Below are positions 10,161-21,972 of a stretch of 64,000 nucleotides of DNA, one piece after another. Position numbers and translations under genes: made by a program. A model generated the notes under the pieces. That model made no database searches, had not been told where the DNA came from, and was given only the letters and a program-made list of their open reading frames with translations. This stretch comes from Berberis thunbergii (Eukaryota > Streptophyta > Magnoliopsida > Ranunculales > Berberidaceae). How positions within the stretch are numbered: the stretch's first letter is position 1; each line of letters opens with the position of its first letter. The stretch spans positions 372,001 to 436,000 of the forward strand of contig QNQO01000808.1 of NCBI GenBank assembly GCA_003290165.1. The letters are read 5' to 3'.

Positions 10161-10282
10161 TCAATCACTTTTATCTTCAGCTTGTTGTCCCTCAGGTTCT
10201 TGCAATGAAATGACAGTCTCAAATGCTCCAACGAGTGCCTTCACCTTGCTCTTCCTCTTCCCCACAAGCTTATGGGGAATGT
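10161..10282 (-). pseudogene. captured last exon of a plant calmodulin-binding-domain protein
   Basis: On the minus strand an acceptor-like TTACTAG is followed by a frame reading IPHKLVGKRKSKVKALVGAF, then ETVISLQEPEGQQAEDKSD and a stop at 10161. The KSKVKALVGAFETVISLQ core matches my memory of the C-terminal helix of the plant calmodulin-binding domain family (CaM_binding). The exon is isolated and lies antisense to the transposase genes, as expected for a captured gene fragment rather than a functional gene. Other proteins share a basic amphipathic helix of this kind, so the family call is moderate. Confidence 0.5.
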
Positions 10283-10438
10283 CTAGTAATATCATCCACC
10301 AAAAGTTACAAGGAAGCTTTAATGGATAATTTTAACTTGTAATGTGCATTTTAAAACAAAATGTTTATATGTATGTTGGTCCACAAATTCTATTTTGTTG
10401 ATGCTAATGATAATGTTGCTTTATTGTCTATCTTCCAG

Positions 10439-10522
10439 CTACAGCAGGAACAAACAAGGCTGCCTGCAGTGGCAATACTTTGAACACGAGGAAGCTTGAT
10501 AAAGAAACAGAAGTTCTTGCTC
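10439..10522 (+). pseudogene. MBF1: captured internal exon of multiprotein-bridging factor 1
   Basis: An 84-bp exon lies between an acceptor (TCTTCCAG) and a donor (GTGAGT). It encodes TAGTNKAACSGNTLNTRKLD followed by KETEVLA. Plant MBF1 transcriptional coactivators carry the equivalent NAGTNKAASS...LNTKRLDDDTENLAH segment just before the helix-turn-helix domain, and it is encoded by a separate exon. Splice signals and frame are preserved, but the flanking MBF1 exons are not nearby. It lies inside the CACTA element upstream of the transposase, so it is best read as transduplicated. Confidence 0.65.
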
Positions 10523-12670
10523 GTGAGTACTCAACTCTTTGGATTTTGTGGTTTCTTACAGTTTAATTGTATCATCATTAGATTGCCTCTAGCTTCGACC
10601 AAGCTATTTTCTCACAATTTTATTTTGTTTTTGGTCATCAGTGTAGTAATCATAATTTACTGGGTTATGAACGAGTTTCCATAGATATAATCAAAAGAAT
10701 GAATATAAATAAATAAATAAATAAAGATGACTAGTACAAGAATGAAATTAAACAACATCGTGATTCATTCCCAAAGCCTAACCACAGCTAGTCTCAACAT
10801 TTAATTAGGGGTTAGATTCTACGAACATAATGGGATTTTTTTTGTTTGTATGGATTGAAATGAATATGGGTTTGAATTTGTTTGTATGGATTGGGATCAT
10901 TTTATCAGTTTGGGATTTACAGTTTTGATGATTAGACAGACCAAAAGTTTATAACTTGGATACTGATGATCTTTATCGGAATGTCGAGTTTGGTATAGTA
11001 CCAATCAAATATGAAGTTTATGATTTTTCCTTTCAGTCTATTTGTTTTCTTTTTATATTATGTGTTCTGACTTTTAATAGCTAAGATTCAATTTATTATA
11101 GGTTGAACTGGGATTTTGGGGATATTCTAATAGAGTCAACTTTAATGATACATAGGAGAACCAGTATTTACTCCCTCTGTTGTTGTCTTTGGTGATTTAC
11201 AAGCTTGATTGTGAAGAGTCAACAGTGAGAGTTTCAATTTGTTAGAAAGGAGCTTTCCCTCACCTGCATACAATATTTCCATGGGCCTATAACCAGAGTA
11301 CAACATCTAAGCAATTGACTGAAATAGATCCAAGAAATGGTAGGAGTGTTTAGTGAAGACATAGAAATGTGAAATTCTAGGAAGGTTCCTTAGAAATAGG
11401 GATCCAAGTTCATTGCTAGTTGAAGGCTAAAATCACTCTCCCAACTCACATTGTCTTCTTTCAATCACTGATAATGACATCTACGATGTTAACAACACCC
11501 ATCCTCATTAGAGTAGGTTGCGGGTTAGAGTCTCATTATGGTCTGACTAGAATGGAGACTAATTACTCGCCGTGAATAACCTTCCAACTTTTTTAAACCA
11601 TTCTATTGCAGCCTTGCCATTTCTGATATAGATATGAATAACCATGTCGTGTCTTTGTTTTCATAATGTTTTAATAAATGCCAACTGACTTCAGAGTTTG
11701 TGGTCCTAACTCCCTTTAAATAACAAGTCAAGATAATCACAAAACAAGGCCACAGATTATGAAGATAAGACTACACAAACCAGAACAGAACATATCATCA
11801 TTAAGCATACAATATGATTCACTTCTTCAATGTTTCAAATCATGATCATCGTTGCTGAGACCACAAATTTACTGCTCAACTTAATTTATGATTTCAGTCA
11901 TTGTAGATAATCTAGCGGACATAAGTAACACTCTGTCGACTTCCATTTATGAGTATTATTCTTTAAAAAATATATATTTAACATATTTGTACATCAGATG
12001 TGCTTCATGACCTAATATCAGAAGCCTCTGAATGCAGTACCACATATGTTGAATTTCCTTTACTACACTTACTAGTTTCCCTTTAAAAGTGTTTGTTGTT
12101 TCAAAATTGTGTGTTAAACACTATTTTTTGGAGAGAAATATTTCCTTCATTTATTCTAGGATCTTTTTCATTAGAAACCAAACACACCCTATTGTTTTGC
12201 ATCCATCCGTTGACATGTCTGGCAATATTGTAATCACTTGCCCTTTCAAAGTTTCACCATCTTACAGTCAGATTGATGAAGCTTATACAAGTTGATCACA
12301 GGTGTCAGAGATTTCCAAAATGAGTTATACAAGGGAACCATCCTCATTTTCCATTTTCATTTATAAAATATCACACATTTGTACGACTCAAGCGAAAAAT
12401 GCATGTTTGCCCCAGAGTTCACTCTGGATAACGTTTGTAAAACGACGAGAAGTTGAATTATCTACTCAAAAGTTAATGGTGACAGTGAATTCGAAATACC
12501 TACCTGGACGTGATTAAGGATCATAAATTCTGTAAATATAACCTCAATTGCACTGGTGAGGATCTAGATTCCTTCCCAACTTAGTTACATGATTTATGAA
12601 ACATAAAACATAATAAGAAAACATAAAACACAAATAGTTACATGATATACGTATATCTAAACTCTTAATT
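10523..12670. other. CACTA interior, no gene recognised
   Basis: AT-rich sequence, probably leader intron of the transposase transcript. Several short open frames (for example 12089-12295 and 12302-12517) show no family resemblance. Confidence 0.4.
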
Positions 12671-12685
12671 TTTTTGTGTGTAGAA

Positions 12686-15600
12686 ATGTCAACAATTCCT
12701 TTAGACAAGTCATGGATGAACAAACGGGGAAGTGCAATGTATATAAATGGCGTTAGACAATTCCAAGAGTTTGTTGAGGATAATGCAAATGGAGAGAGTC
12801 TTTTTCCTTGCCCATGTGTTCGATGTAGGAACTCGAGGGGAAACATTAGTGTTGACGACATAGGTGTTCATTTGTTAAGCCATGGCATTGATACCAATTA
12901 TGTCACGTGGATACATCATGGAGAGAATATAAACAAGCATGTGATTGGTGTACCTATGACTGAAGTGGCTGAACTTGATGATGTATGTGAATATCCTAGG
13001 ATGAGCGAGCTAGTTGATGATGTATTCCTCAACATGCAAACTGTGGAGCTGATGATGGGATAAATGAAGAATGTTTTGGCGGTAATCCAGAAGGTGGTCC
13101 GAACTTTCTCGTGAACCTGAGACAGTTATGAACAAGAAGTATCAAAAGTATAAAGAAAAAACGACTGTGCCTTTGTACAAAGGGTGTCCTAAGGATACGA
13201 CCATGTTGTCCACCATTATTGAATTGCAGAATTTCAAGACTCGTTTTAGTTGGAGTGGTAATAGTGTGACGATGTTGTTAAAATGGCTAAAAACCTTATT
13301 GCCGGATGATTGTAATTTGCCAGATAGCTACCCAAACATGAAAACCACAATTAAAGATATGGGGATGGAATGTAAGACTATACATGCATGTGCCAATGGA
13401 TGCATACTCTATTGGAAAGAATATGAGGGTCTGGTTGGTTGTCCAAAATGTGGGGAGCGTAGGTATAAGGTTTGTGTGGATGTCGATGAGAACGACTCCG
13501 GCAAGGTATACAGGAAAGAAGTTAAAAAGGTTGTAAAGTATTTTCCATTAATTCCAAGGTTGAAAAGATTTTTTAGCATACCGTGGATTGGTGAAGCAAT
13601 GACTTGGCACAAGGATGCTTGTTCAGATGGGAATTTGATGAGACATCCATGTGATTCAGCACAATGGACTTTAACAAATATGAAATGGCCAGAGTTTGCC
13701 TCTGATAGTAGGAATTTGAGACTTGCAATATCGACTGATGGTTTCAACCCACGTGGAAATCTAAGTAATGCTTATAGTTGTTGGCCAGTAATAATAGCAC
13801 CTTTGAATCTTCCACCTTCTTTATGCATGAAAAAGGAGTTTTGTTTGTTAACCTTGTTAATATCAGGGCCAAAAGCACCCGAAAGAATATTGATGTTTAC
13901 CTGGAGCCATTAGTAGAAGAGTTGAAGGAATTGTGGGCAGATGGTGTTTCAACTTGGGATGTGTGTACTAAAAGCAATTTCCGGTTGAAAGCAATGTTGT
14001 TTTGGGGTATCCATGATTTTCCTGCTTATGGGACTCTAGCTGGTTGTAATGTTCATGGTTATAATGCATGCCCTATTTGTGTTGATGATGTAGAATCTGA
14101 ACGTCTTTCAAACAGTCGGAAGATATGCTATAGAGGCCATCGACGTTTTTTACCTACAAAACACAAGTTTAGAGATGACAAGGGATTCAACAAAGATGTT
14201 GAGCATCATCGTGCTCCACAACGGTTATCTGGCGAAGAAGTTGAACGAAGGATAGTGGAAATTTTGGAAGGTAGTTCTACACAAGGTAGGGTTAGTGGGC
14301 AAAAGCGCAAGAATATGATTGATAATGATAACGTCAATGATGAACCAACCAATAACATTGCGCCACCGTGGTCTAGAAGGTCCATTTTGTTTGATTTGCC
14401 GTACTGGAAGTTTGTTGAGCTACGACATAATATTGATGTGATGCATACTGAAAAGAATGTCATTGAACACTTACTGAACATATTGTTGAATGTCTCTAAG
14501 AAAACAAAGGATGGTGAGAATGCTGAAAAGATATGGAAGACATGGGAACTCATAAGAGATATTGGTTGAGCCATGACAATGAAACGGGAAAAACTTCAAT
14601 GCCAAAAGCATTTTTGCCTTGACCAAGAAAGAAAAAAAAGTATTTATGGATACACTAAAAGAGTTGAAATTGCCGAGTGGATTTTCATCCAAGTTGAGTA
14701 ATTGCGTTTTTGGCAATCCCCTGGAGCTAAGAGGACTAAAGTCACATGATTACCATGTCATTATGCAACATTTACTTACAGTTTTGCTTAGACATGTTTT
14801 TCGTGACAAGAAGGATAAAGATTTAAGAATTGCTATTCAAAGAATTAGCTTATTCTTTAATATCTTATGTGCTAAAGTGATCAACAAAACAGATCTTCAG
14901 TTGGCACACAAAGGTGTGATTGAGGCAATGTGTGTCCTTGAAAAGGAGTTTCCGCCTTCATTCTTTGTTATAAGTGTGCATTGCATGGCTCATCTAACCG
15001 AGGAAGCGATGCTTGGTGGTCCAGTTCGATATCGATGGATGTATCCCTTTGAGCGGTAAATAAATTTTCTAATTTTAGTGCACGTCATCACGTTATCTTA
15101 TTATATTATAGACTAATTTATCCTTTTATTTATGATTGATAGGTTAATGAAACGATACAAAGACTATACTAAAAATTTCAGATACATGGAAGGATCAAAG
15201 CAGAATCATACCTTGTAGATGAATCTGTTACATACTGCATGGAGTATATGAGAAAGCCACGGTTCGGAACTCACAAACACAGTCAAGAGGAGTGGCTTGA
15301 TGTAGATGATGAGTATGCCGATGAAAAGCCATTGGATAAAGGAAGAAACTATATGCTAAATAATGTACAATTTAAACAAGCTCGAAGATGGGTTTTCAAT
15401 GCACTTGCTGATTCGAGTGATTGGGAAGAGTAAGATATATAATATTTTAGTCTTTTTTTATAACTAGAAATATAGAATTATGATAATATGGTAACTTGTG
15501 CAGAAAATACAATGAATATTGCATGGAGTTGGCTACACAAAGTAAAAAAAAAGGGTCAAGGAAAATGTTGAGAAAGCTACGGATTTTATTCCTTGGTTGT

Positions 15601-16300
15601 GTGATGAGGTATATTATAATGTGTATTTATTCATATATATATATATATATACATATAAAATTAATTTTTATTTTCCGATTTCAGTTCTAAGATGATTTGT
15701 TTTACAATGTAGTTGGAGAAGGCTGGGGAAACAAATACCACACTTTGGAGGTTAGCCAATGGTCCACAATTTTTGGCAACTCGATATCCAAAATATTGTG
15801 TAAATGGTTTCACATTTGCGACAAGTTCTTTGGATGAATGTTTGGTGACACAAGATAGTGGTGTCTCCATGGATGCCATTGCTAATTTTGTTGCTAGTAA
15901 GAAAGATAAGAGGCCAAAGGACCAACTAGTCAAATGGTATGGAGTTGTTAGAGACATACTGGTGCTAGACTACATTGATTTCAAAGAAACTGTCTTCTAT
16001 TGTGATTGGGTCAAAGTGGAAGATAAGAAAAATGCATATAAGGTGGACCCAATTTGGAACCATGAGATGGTAAACTTGTCGAAGCTAAAAGACAAAAGAA
16101 AGGTGGAAGAGGATCCATTCATTTTAGCTCAAGAAGCAAGTGGAGTATTTTATTCGAAAGATCAATCAAATGACGGGTGGCATGTAGTTCTACATACTCA
16201 AAGAGGCTTGAACACTAATGTCGATAAAAAGGAAATTCCCACTGTGTATCAAAGCATCTTGAAAGACAACCCCAACCTGAAGAGCTTACTGGAATTTTAA
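12686..16300 (+). pseudogene. CACTA transposase, TNP2/TNPD type, frameshifted
   Basis: After an acceptor (TGTGTAG) the ATG at 12686 opens a transposase-associated domain (MNKRGSAMYINGVRQF, CPCVRCRN, HLLSHGID). Next comes the TNP2 domain (13128-14569): PLYKGCPKDTTMLSTI, IHACANGCILYWKEYEG, CPKCGERRYK, RHPCDSAQW, DGFNPRGNLSNAYSCWPV, NIDVYLEPLVEEL, NACPICVDD. Then DUF4218 (14619-15059: LKSHDYHVIMQHLL, SVHCMAHLTEEAMLGGPVRYRWMYPFER), an exon near 15150-15433, another at 15503-15605, and a DUF4216-type C-terminus (15713-16300). The order equals full-length En/Spm transposases. Frameshifts lie near 13040-13110, at about 13880 (one base), near 14570 and 14615, and near 15200. It would cut the element at its ends, but this copy cannot make intact protein. 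Confidence 0.85.
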
Positions 16301-16584
16301 TTGACTATGCTACAATATTTTTTGATGCATTTCTAATGCTATTTTAGTTATCCTCTTTGGTTGAGACCAAATATTTTGTCTTTTTTTCTTATTTAGACTT
16401 TTGAGTTGGGAAAGGGAAGCTTTGTAGCTATGTATTCAGATTGGCTTTTCCAATGCTTTATAAAAAACTATTTGTGGTGATATGTTGTGGAATGAAATTA
16501 TCTATAAATGTGGTGTATATAGTTGATTCTTATATCTTTTTGTTTGATAATGGTTAATATCTATAACTGTCTTCATTGATAGAG

Positions 16585-18248
16585 ATGGATAGTACTCGTG
16601 GCAATGATCTCTCCACCATTGATGTCACCAGATCTACAAATGATGACATTGAAGTTAAACAAACCATACAGTTCAACGTCCACGGTTTAGCAGTTGGACA
16701 TGGTGCTAGAAATTTCAATAAAAACATTGGAAAGCTTGTTGAAACCCTGGTGCCCATCAAATTCAAGGGTTGGCACCATGTTACTGACAACTACAAAGAG
16801 GATGTGTGGAATGGCCTCAAGGTGAGATTTTACATATTTGATTTTCATAATGTCTTATATTATTTTCAACTTATATCTCAATGGCTTATTTGCAGCGTGA
16901 ATACGACATTCCAAATTATGTGAAAAAGAGTGTGCATTTGAAAATGCCTGAATATTATAGAAGGTTCAAAGCACATCTTAGGAAGAATTATTTGGATAAG
17001 TATCCTACCATTGAGGAACAAGAGAAGCATGTTCCAAATGGTGTAAGAGAGGAGGATTGGAAGGAGTTTGTTCGCCATGAGAGCACCCCTGAAGCGAAGG
17101 CAATTAGAGACCAAAATGCAAAAAACAAAAAGGCTTCAAAGTATGTATGGGGGGGGGTGGCCAAAAGAGTGCTGCAGAAGTAGAGTACGAAATGGTAATT
17201 GAGTTTCTAGCTACTAGTACGATATTATATACCATTTAACTTTATAGGCTGAGACTAATCTTTCAAGTATATAGGTTGAGAAGAACCCTGATGGAGAACC
17301 AGTCACACGCACTGACATATGGATTGCCTGTCACACGGGAAAGGATGGAAAACCTACGCGTGGTTCTGAACAATATATGGTATGTGCCCAATGATGTCTT
17401 TTATACCCAATTCTTAATTTACTTTGTAGTTGTTTGAATATTATTTGTGTCCTGATTTATTTTATTTTTTCATTCTTTTGAAGGAACAAGTTAAATAAAA
17501 AAAAGCTGCATTGCAAGAATCTTCAACTCAAGGTAACATTGACCTCACTATTGATGAGGATCCTCTAAGCCAAGTGTTCGGCCAAGAAGCGAGGGGACGT
17601 ACTCGTTGTGTTGGAACCACTGTCTCTAAAAGGAAGTATGATGCTGCACTTCCCGCTCGTTCATTGCTATTGGAAAAAACATTGGAAGCCAAAAAAAGGG
17701 AAGAAAAATATGAAAGATTGGAAGAAAATGTTAGATGGATACGAGAGAGACTTGAAAGTGGAACTTATGTAAGACCATCAACAAGTGAGGGAATACAAGG
17801 AGTTGTTCAAAGAACTGAAGATACACCGTCATCCGGTGCACAATCGACAAGGCAACCAGATAATCCATTACCTCCATCTCCGTTACCACCATCTTCAGTA
17901 CCTCCATCTCCATTACCACCATCTCCATTACCATCATCTTCTCAAGCTGTTGCGAGGTTTCCTTCTCCAAGCAATCCTGTTCCTTCAGTGTCAAGGAGAT
18001 ACAAAGTTTGTGATTGGGAAAGGAATGTCATTGCGATAGCATTAGAGGTTGTAGATCCTATCCATCAATTCTCTTGCGCTTGTCATGGATCATTGAACCT
18101 TGCAACAGAGATCAGACTTTCCTTGTGCTTCAAATTCAAGACTGGGGTGAAACTTTACAAAAGTGATCCAAAAGGAGACAAGATGGGGGATTTGGACGTT
18201 GGTGATTTCTTCGTATGGTGTAGAACTCATGCGGAACTTGATGATTGA
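16585..18248 (+). pseudogene. second CACTA gene, Ptta/En/Spm (transposase_24-like) family
   Basis: Exon 1 (16585-16821) starts MDSTRGNDLSTIDVTRS and contains FNVHGLAVGHGARNF and LVETLVPIKFKGWHHV. Exon 2 (from 16896) gives REYDIPNYVKKSVHLKM and VREEDWKEFVRHEST. A short exon near 17278-17380 encodes VEKNPDGEPVTRTDIWIA and CHTGKDGKPTRGSEQYM. The last (17511-18248) is basic and coiled-coil-like (RSLLLEKTLEAKKREEKYER), then a Pro/Ser-rich linker of PPSPLPPS units, and a C-terminal block ending CRTHAELDD. This matches the plant En/Spm second gene, whose product binds subterminal repeats. A G-run at 17149-17158 shifts the frame before SAAEVEYEM, so it is probably inactive. Confidence 0.7.
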
Positions 18249-18510
18249 TAGGGGCATCTGAGGTCTATATTTTCTGAAATACAGTGGTGATGGACAAATT
18301 TCTGGGCAAGTGTTAGTCTACAGGCATCCAGGGTTGCACTTAGGTGATGTACATGTCTTGAATGCAATATACGTCAAAATATAATTTATGTTCTTGCATA
18401 CCTACTGCTAAACTAGTGATCGTTATCATGGATGACTAGTATGTTTCCTTTGTGGATTTTATTGTGAAAGGTGATGTGCAACTCACTTGTTACTTGGTTT
18501 GTTTATGCAG

Positions 18511-19020
18511 TGAACCATATGTTACCGAAGAGGAGTTGAAGCTGATGCTTCGAGGAGCAGAACTCAGTGGGGCTATAGAAGAGGAAGAACAGGTTGCACA
18601 TGTGCACTTTTGGAGTTGTTATTAGATGTGTACCATATCCGTATTTTACTGTTTGAGAAAAAGGAACTTTTCCCGTCATTCTAATATTTTAGGGTTGTTT
18701 TGCAGGATATGATTGAAAACGTGTTAGAGATAAAAGATACTCATGTCAGGGAGGTGATGACGCCTCTGGTAGATGTAGTTGCTATTGACGCTAGTGCAAC
18801 ATTAAATGAGTTCCATGATCTGTGGGTAACTCATCAATATTCCAGGTATAAGAAGCCATTTAGTAGTGTTAACAAAAAAAGCAGCTATTAAGTAAATTAC
18901 TTGAACACCTCATGGGCTAAGAGTTTCGTGGACATTTTTAGGGTGCCTGTTTTTGAGCAGCGGATTGATAACATAGTACGTATTGCTTATGCAATGGATC
19001 TGTTAGATTATGTACCAAAG
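18511..19020 (+). pseudogene. captured exons of a chloroplast CNNM/DUF21-CBS domain protein
   Basis: Three exons with good splice signals are present: 18511-18592 (EPYVTEEELKLMLRGAELSG, AIEEEEQ), 18706-18845 (DMIENVLEIKDTHVREVMTP, LVDVVAIDASATLNEFHDLW) and 18942-19020 (RVPVFEQRIDNIVRIAYAMD, LLDYVPK). They join in frame and match the start of the CBS pair of plant DUF21-domain proteins of the At3g13070/At1g55930 type. The N-terminal membrane domain and the rest of the CBS and transporter-associated domains are missing. The fragment begins 262 bases after the stop of the second CACTA gene, in the same orientation, consistent with capture and possible read-through transcription. The family usually has IVGIAYAMDLLDY; here the glycine is arginine. 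Confidence 0.75.
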
Positions 19021-19100
19021 GTAAACTAATTTTCTCATTTTCTAATCACAACTTTATTTCTATAATGTTGGATTGGGTAACAATTTTCTGATGCCAACAG

Positions 19101-19171
19101 AGTTATTCTCTGCAACTGCTGTGGGACTTGTTGCTGGTGGAATTGCTGCTGCATTTGCTCGTAAGAAATGA
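19101..19171 (+). pseudogene. isolated terminal exon, hydrophobic, family not recognised
   Basis: An acceptor (ATGCCAACAG) is followed by a frame reading LFSATAVGLVAGGIAAAFAR, then KK and a stop. It looks like the C-terminus of a small membrane protein: a glycine/alanine-rich helix and a di-lysine end. It lies between the CBS exons and the PTOX exons in the same orientation, so it may be another captured piece. I cannot name its source gene. Confidence 0.35.
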
Positions 19172-19941
19172 TCTTCTTCTTCTCAAAATCATTGTGCATA
19201 ATATATCCCTGAGGTTTGGATGTGTTTACCCTTGCCTGTCCTCTCTAACAATCTTACTTTGTTCTGAATTAGTTTGAAAAACTTTATGAGCAAGTATTCA
19301 GTAGGTTTGTAACTGAAATAATATTCATATGGGTACTTCTTGATATTTTTGTTACTAGATGTTTGAATCAGATATATACATTCCTTTTAGACAGCATATG
19401 AAGTTTCTGGACCTTTTATTTCTCTCGTTGATGCCAAAAAAAAAAAAAAAAAACAGTGCCAGCTAATATTGGTTTTTACTAGATTCTAGCTGAAACTTAC
19501 ATGGTCTAGTACAAGGATCGGTCGCTGTAGTCTATTGGTGGTTGTTACTTTTTAGTCATTTGGTTTTTACTTACATGTTCTGTTTGAAATTTAGTGGAAT
19601 GAATGTTGTTACTTTATTGTTTTTGCCATTACCATATGTTTAACTTGAAAAGTGAATGAATAATTTTTTTTATAAAACTCAAGAGAGCCAGGGCTAGGTT
19701 ATGAATTTCTGATTAACCAAGAGAATGGATAGGTGTCTATGGATGGTTCCATTGGAAATTTGAAATTTAAATTGTGTCTTTTATCATTTCTAGCATATTC
19801 AAACTTTACTGGACCTTGTCTTTGAAGTGTGCATTTGATTCTAAGTTATAGAAATGTAGAAAGAAAAATAATGAGAAGTAGGTTTCTTAGGTTTGAGTCT
19901 GATATAAAGTTTAAAGTTTTGCATTTTTCGGTTATTTGCAG

Positions 19942-21972
19942 AAAGTTCAATCAAGTTCGAGCAACAACTCTGCAAGAAAATGAAGAGAAAGTAGTAGTAG
20001 AAGAGTCATTCCAGCCAAAGAGTTTCCCTGATGTTGAGGGGAATGGAAGCACTAGGGATTCATCAGAGAGTGCATCTTCGAGTGCGTTGGAGAGATGGGT
20101 GATAAAGTTAGAACAAACCGTGAATATTGCTTTGACGGTAATCATCCTTATATACCCATATTAAATAAATTTATTTTAGCACTTTTTTAAAGTTTCAACT
20201 CAAGTCAATACATTTTTAGTGGCAAAGATGAGGGTTCTGTGTACACTATTCCATTGCTTGAAACTTTCTATTGCTATTGCAGGATTCAGTTATAAAAGTA
20301 CTTGATCTTCTCTACCATGATCGTGATTATCCGAGGTTTTTTGTTCTAGAAACCATTGCACGGGTTCCTTACTTTGGTGGGCATTACATCTTCTGATTCC
20401 TCATAAATAAATAAATTCTAATGGTTGTATAAAAAAATAAAAAATAAAAAAATTCTAATGGTTGTACCCAAAATGTACCTGAACTTTTTTTTCATTGAAA
20501 AACCAACAAATGTAACATTGTTCAAGTCTCAATGTCATTACTGATGTACAAAAATCTTTCGAGAATTTGAATGAACTTGTCTAAAGAGTACCCATTCAAT
20601 CATGACTTGAAGTGTTTTTGCCAAATTATGTGGAACGTGATTTTTCGGAAGCTGTACCATGTAGTGAATGCTGAAGGTAATATTGTATTTGTTCTGCTCG
20701 CAGCTTTTATGTCTGTCTTACACATGTATGAAAGTTTTGGTTGGTGGAGAAGAGCAGATTATTTGAAAGTCCATTTTGCCGAAAGCTGGAATGAAATGCA
20801 CCATCTGCTCATCATGGAGGTCCTTACTTCTCTCTAACTTTTTCTTGCCTTCTCTTTATTGTTAAGACTTCCAATATATGCTTGTGTTGTGCATCATAAA
20901 CATCACATAAATCAAAGATACTCCATTTTCTAGGAACATTCCATACACCTTGTTATAAGCAGCACTAATGCCATATTTGCAGGCCTCGATCTTTTTGGGG
21001 TCTATATGTGTTTGTAAGAGCAATCATGGAATTGGTTTTAAGCAATGGAAGCATATGAATTGAGAGACCCAAGAAAAGAGTGTTTCATTTTTCTGTCGAT
21101 GACTCTTTGAAATTTGAGTGTGGCAAACCACACACATATGTATCTTGTGAAGGGAGACTTTAATGTTTGTATTTTCTGCTATGGCTTTATTGGGTAATCT
21201 ATGTCTCTTTATATGTAGCTTCCTTGAAACGTAGTGTTCACTCTTTCCTACCAATAAACTGTGCCATAAAATGGGAGGTCACCCTTTATTAAAAATTTTC
21301 ATGCGTTGAATAGTGATTTGGCCTTTTCTATTGACAGGAGCTTGGGGGAAACAAATATTGGTTTGATCGCTTCCTTTCGCAACATATCGCAGTATTTTAT
21401 TATTTTATGACAGCCTTCATGTACTTGATAAGCCCAAGAATGGCATGTAAGTATACATGATACCTTTTGGTATGATGCAAATTTAGCTTCATATTTTCAT
21501 GCTGTATGAAGCTTCTTTCTGGTTTTTAATGTAATGTGAGTGAAATAACCTACTTCTGCTTCCATAGGAATCTATCTAGAAACAATTTTTTGAAAGCGCA
21601 ATTGATAGAGTATATTTTCTTTGATGTGTTGTCCAGATCATTTTTTTGAGTGCGTGGAGATGCATGCATACACAACTTACGACAAGTTTATCAAGCAAAA
21701 GGGTGGTAAGTATTGCAGAACTTCGTATAAAAGCTTGAATGTTATTATATTGTATTTGCAACACCGTGACCTACCTCTATCTATGAAGCCACCTGGAAAC
21801 TATTTCAGTTGGTTTATAGACAGGCTCTCGCTTATCTCTTTGAGATTGTAATACAATGTTCTGTTACTAAAGAATTATTTTCCATTTAATGGGCGTAGAT
21901 GAGTTGAAACTGTTACCAGCCCCAGAGGGTGCTATCAAATATTACACTGAGGGCCGACTTTATACTTATTCG
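19942..21972 (+). pseudogene. PTOX: captured exons of plastid terminal oxidase (IMMUTANS-type alternative oxidase)
   Basis: Six exons with AG/GT borders: 19942-20137 (EKVVVEESFQPKSFPD, LERWVIKLEQTVNIALT), 20283-20376 (DSVIKVLDLLYHDRDYPRFF, VLETIARVPYF), 20704-20819 (FMSVLHMYESFGWWRRADYL, SWNEMHHLLIME), 21338-21446 (ELGGNKYWFDRFLSQHIAVF), 21637-21705 (HFFECVEMHAYTTYDKF) and 21899-21972 (LKLLPAPEGAIKYYT). They join in frame. PTOX oxidises plastoquinol in thylakoids with a di-iron centre. Four of the ligands (E in LETIA, E and H in NEMHH, E in ECVE) remain. The transit peptide exon and the C-terminal exons with DDEAEH are absent, so the centre cannot be complete. It lies inside the CACTA element downstream of its two genes. 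Confidence 0.8.
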
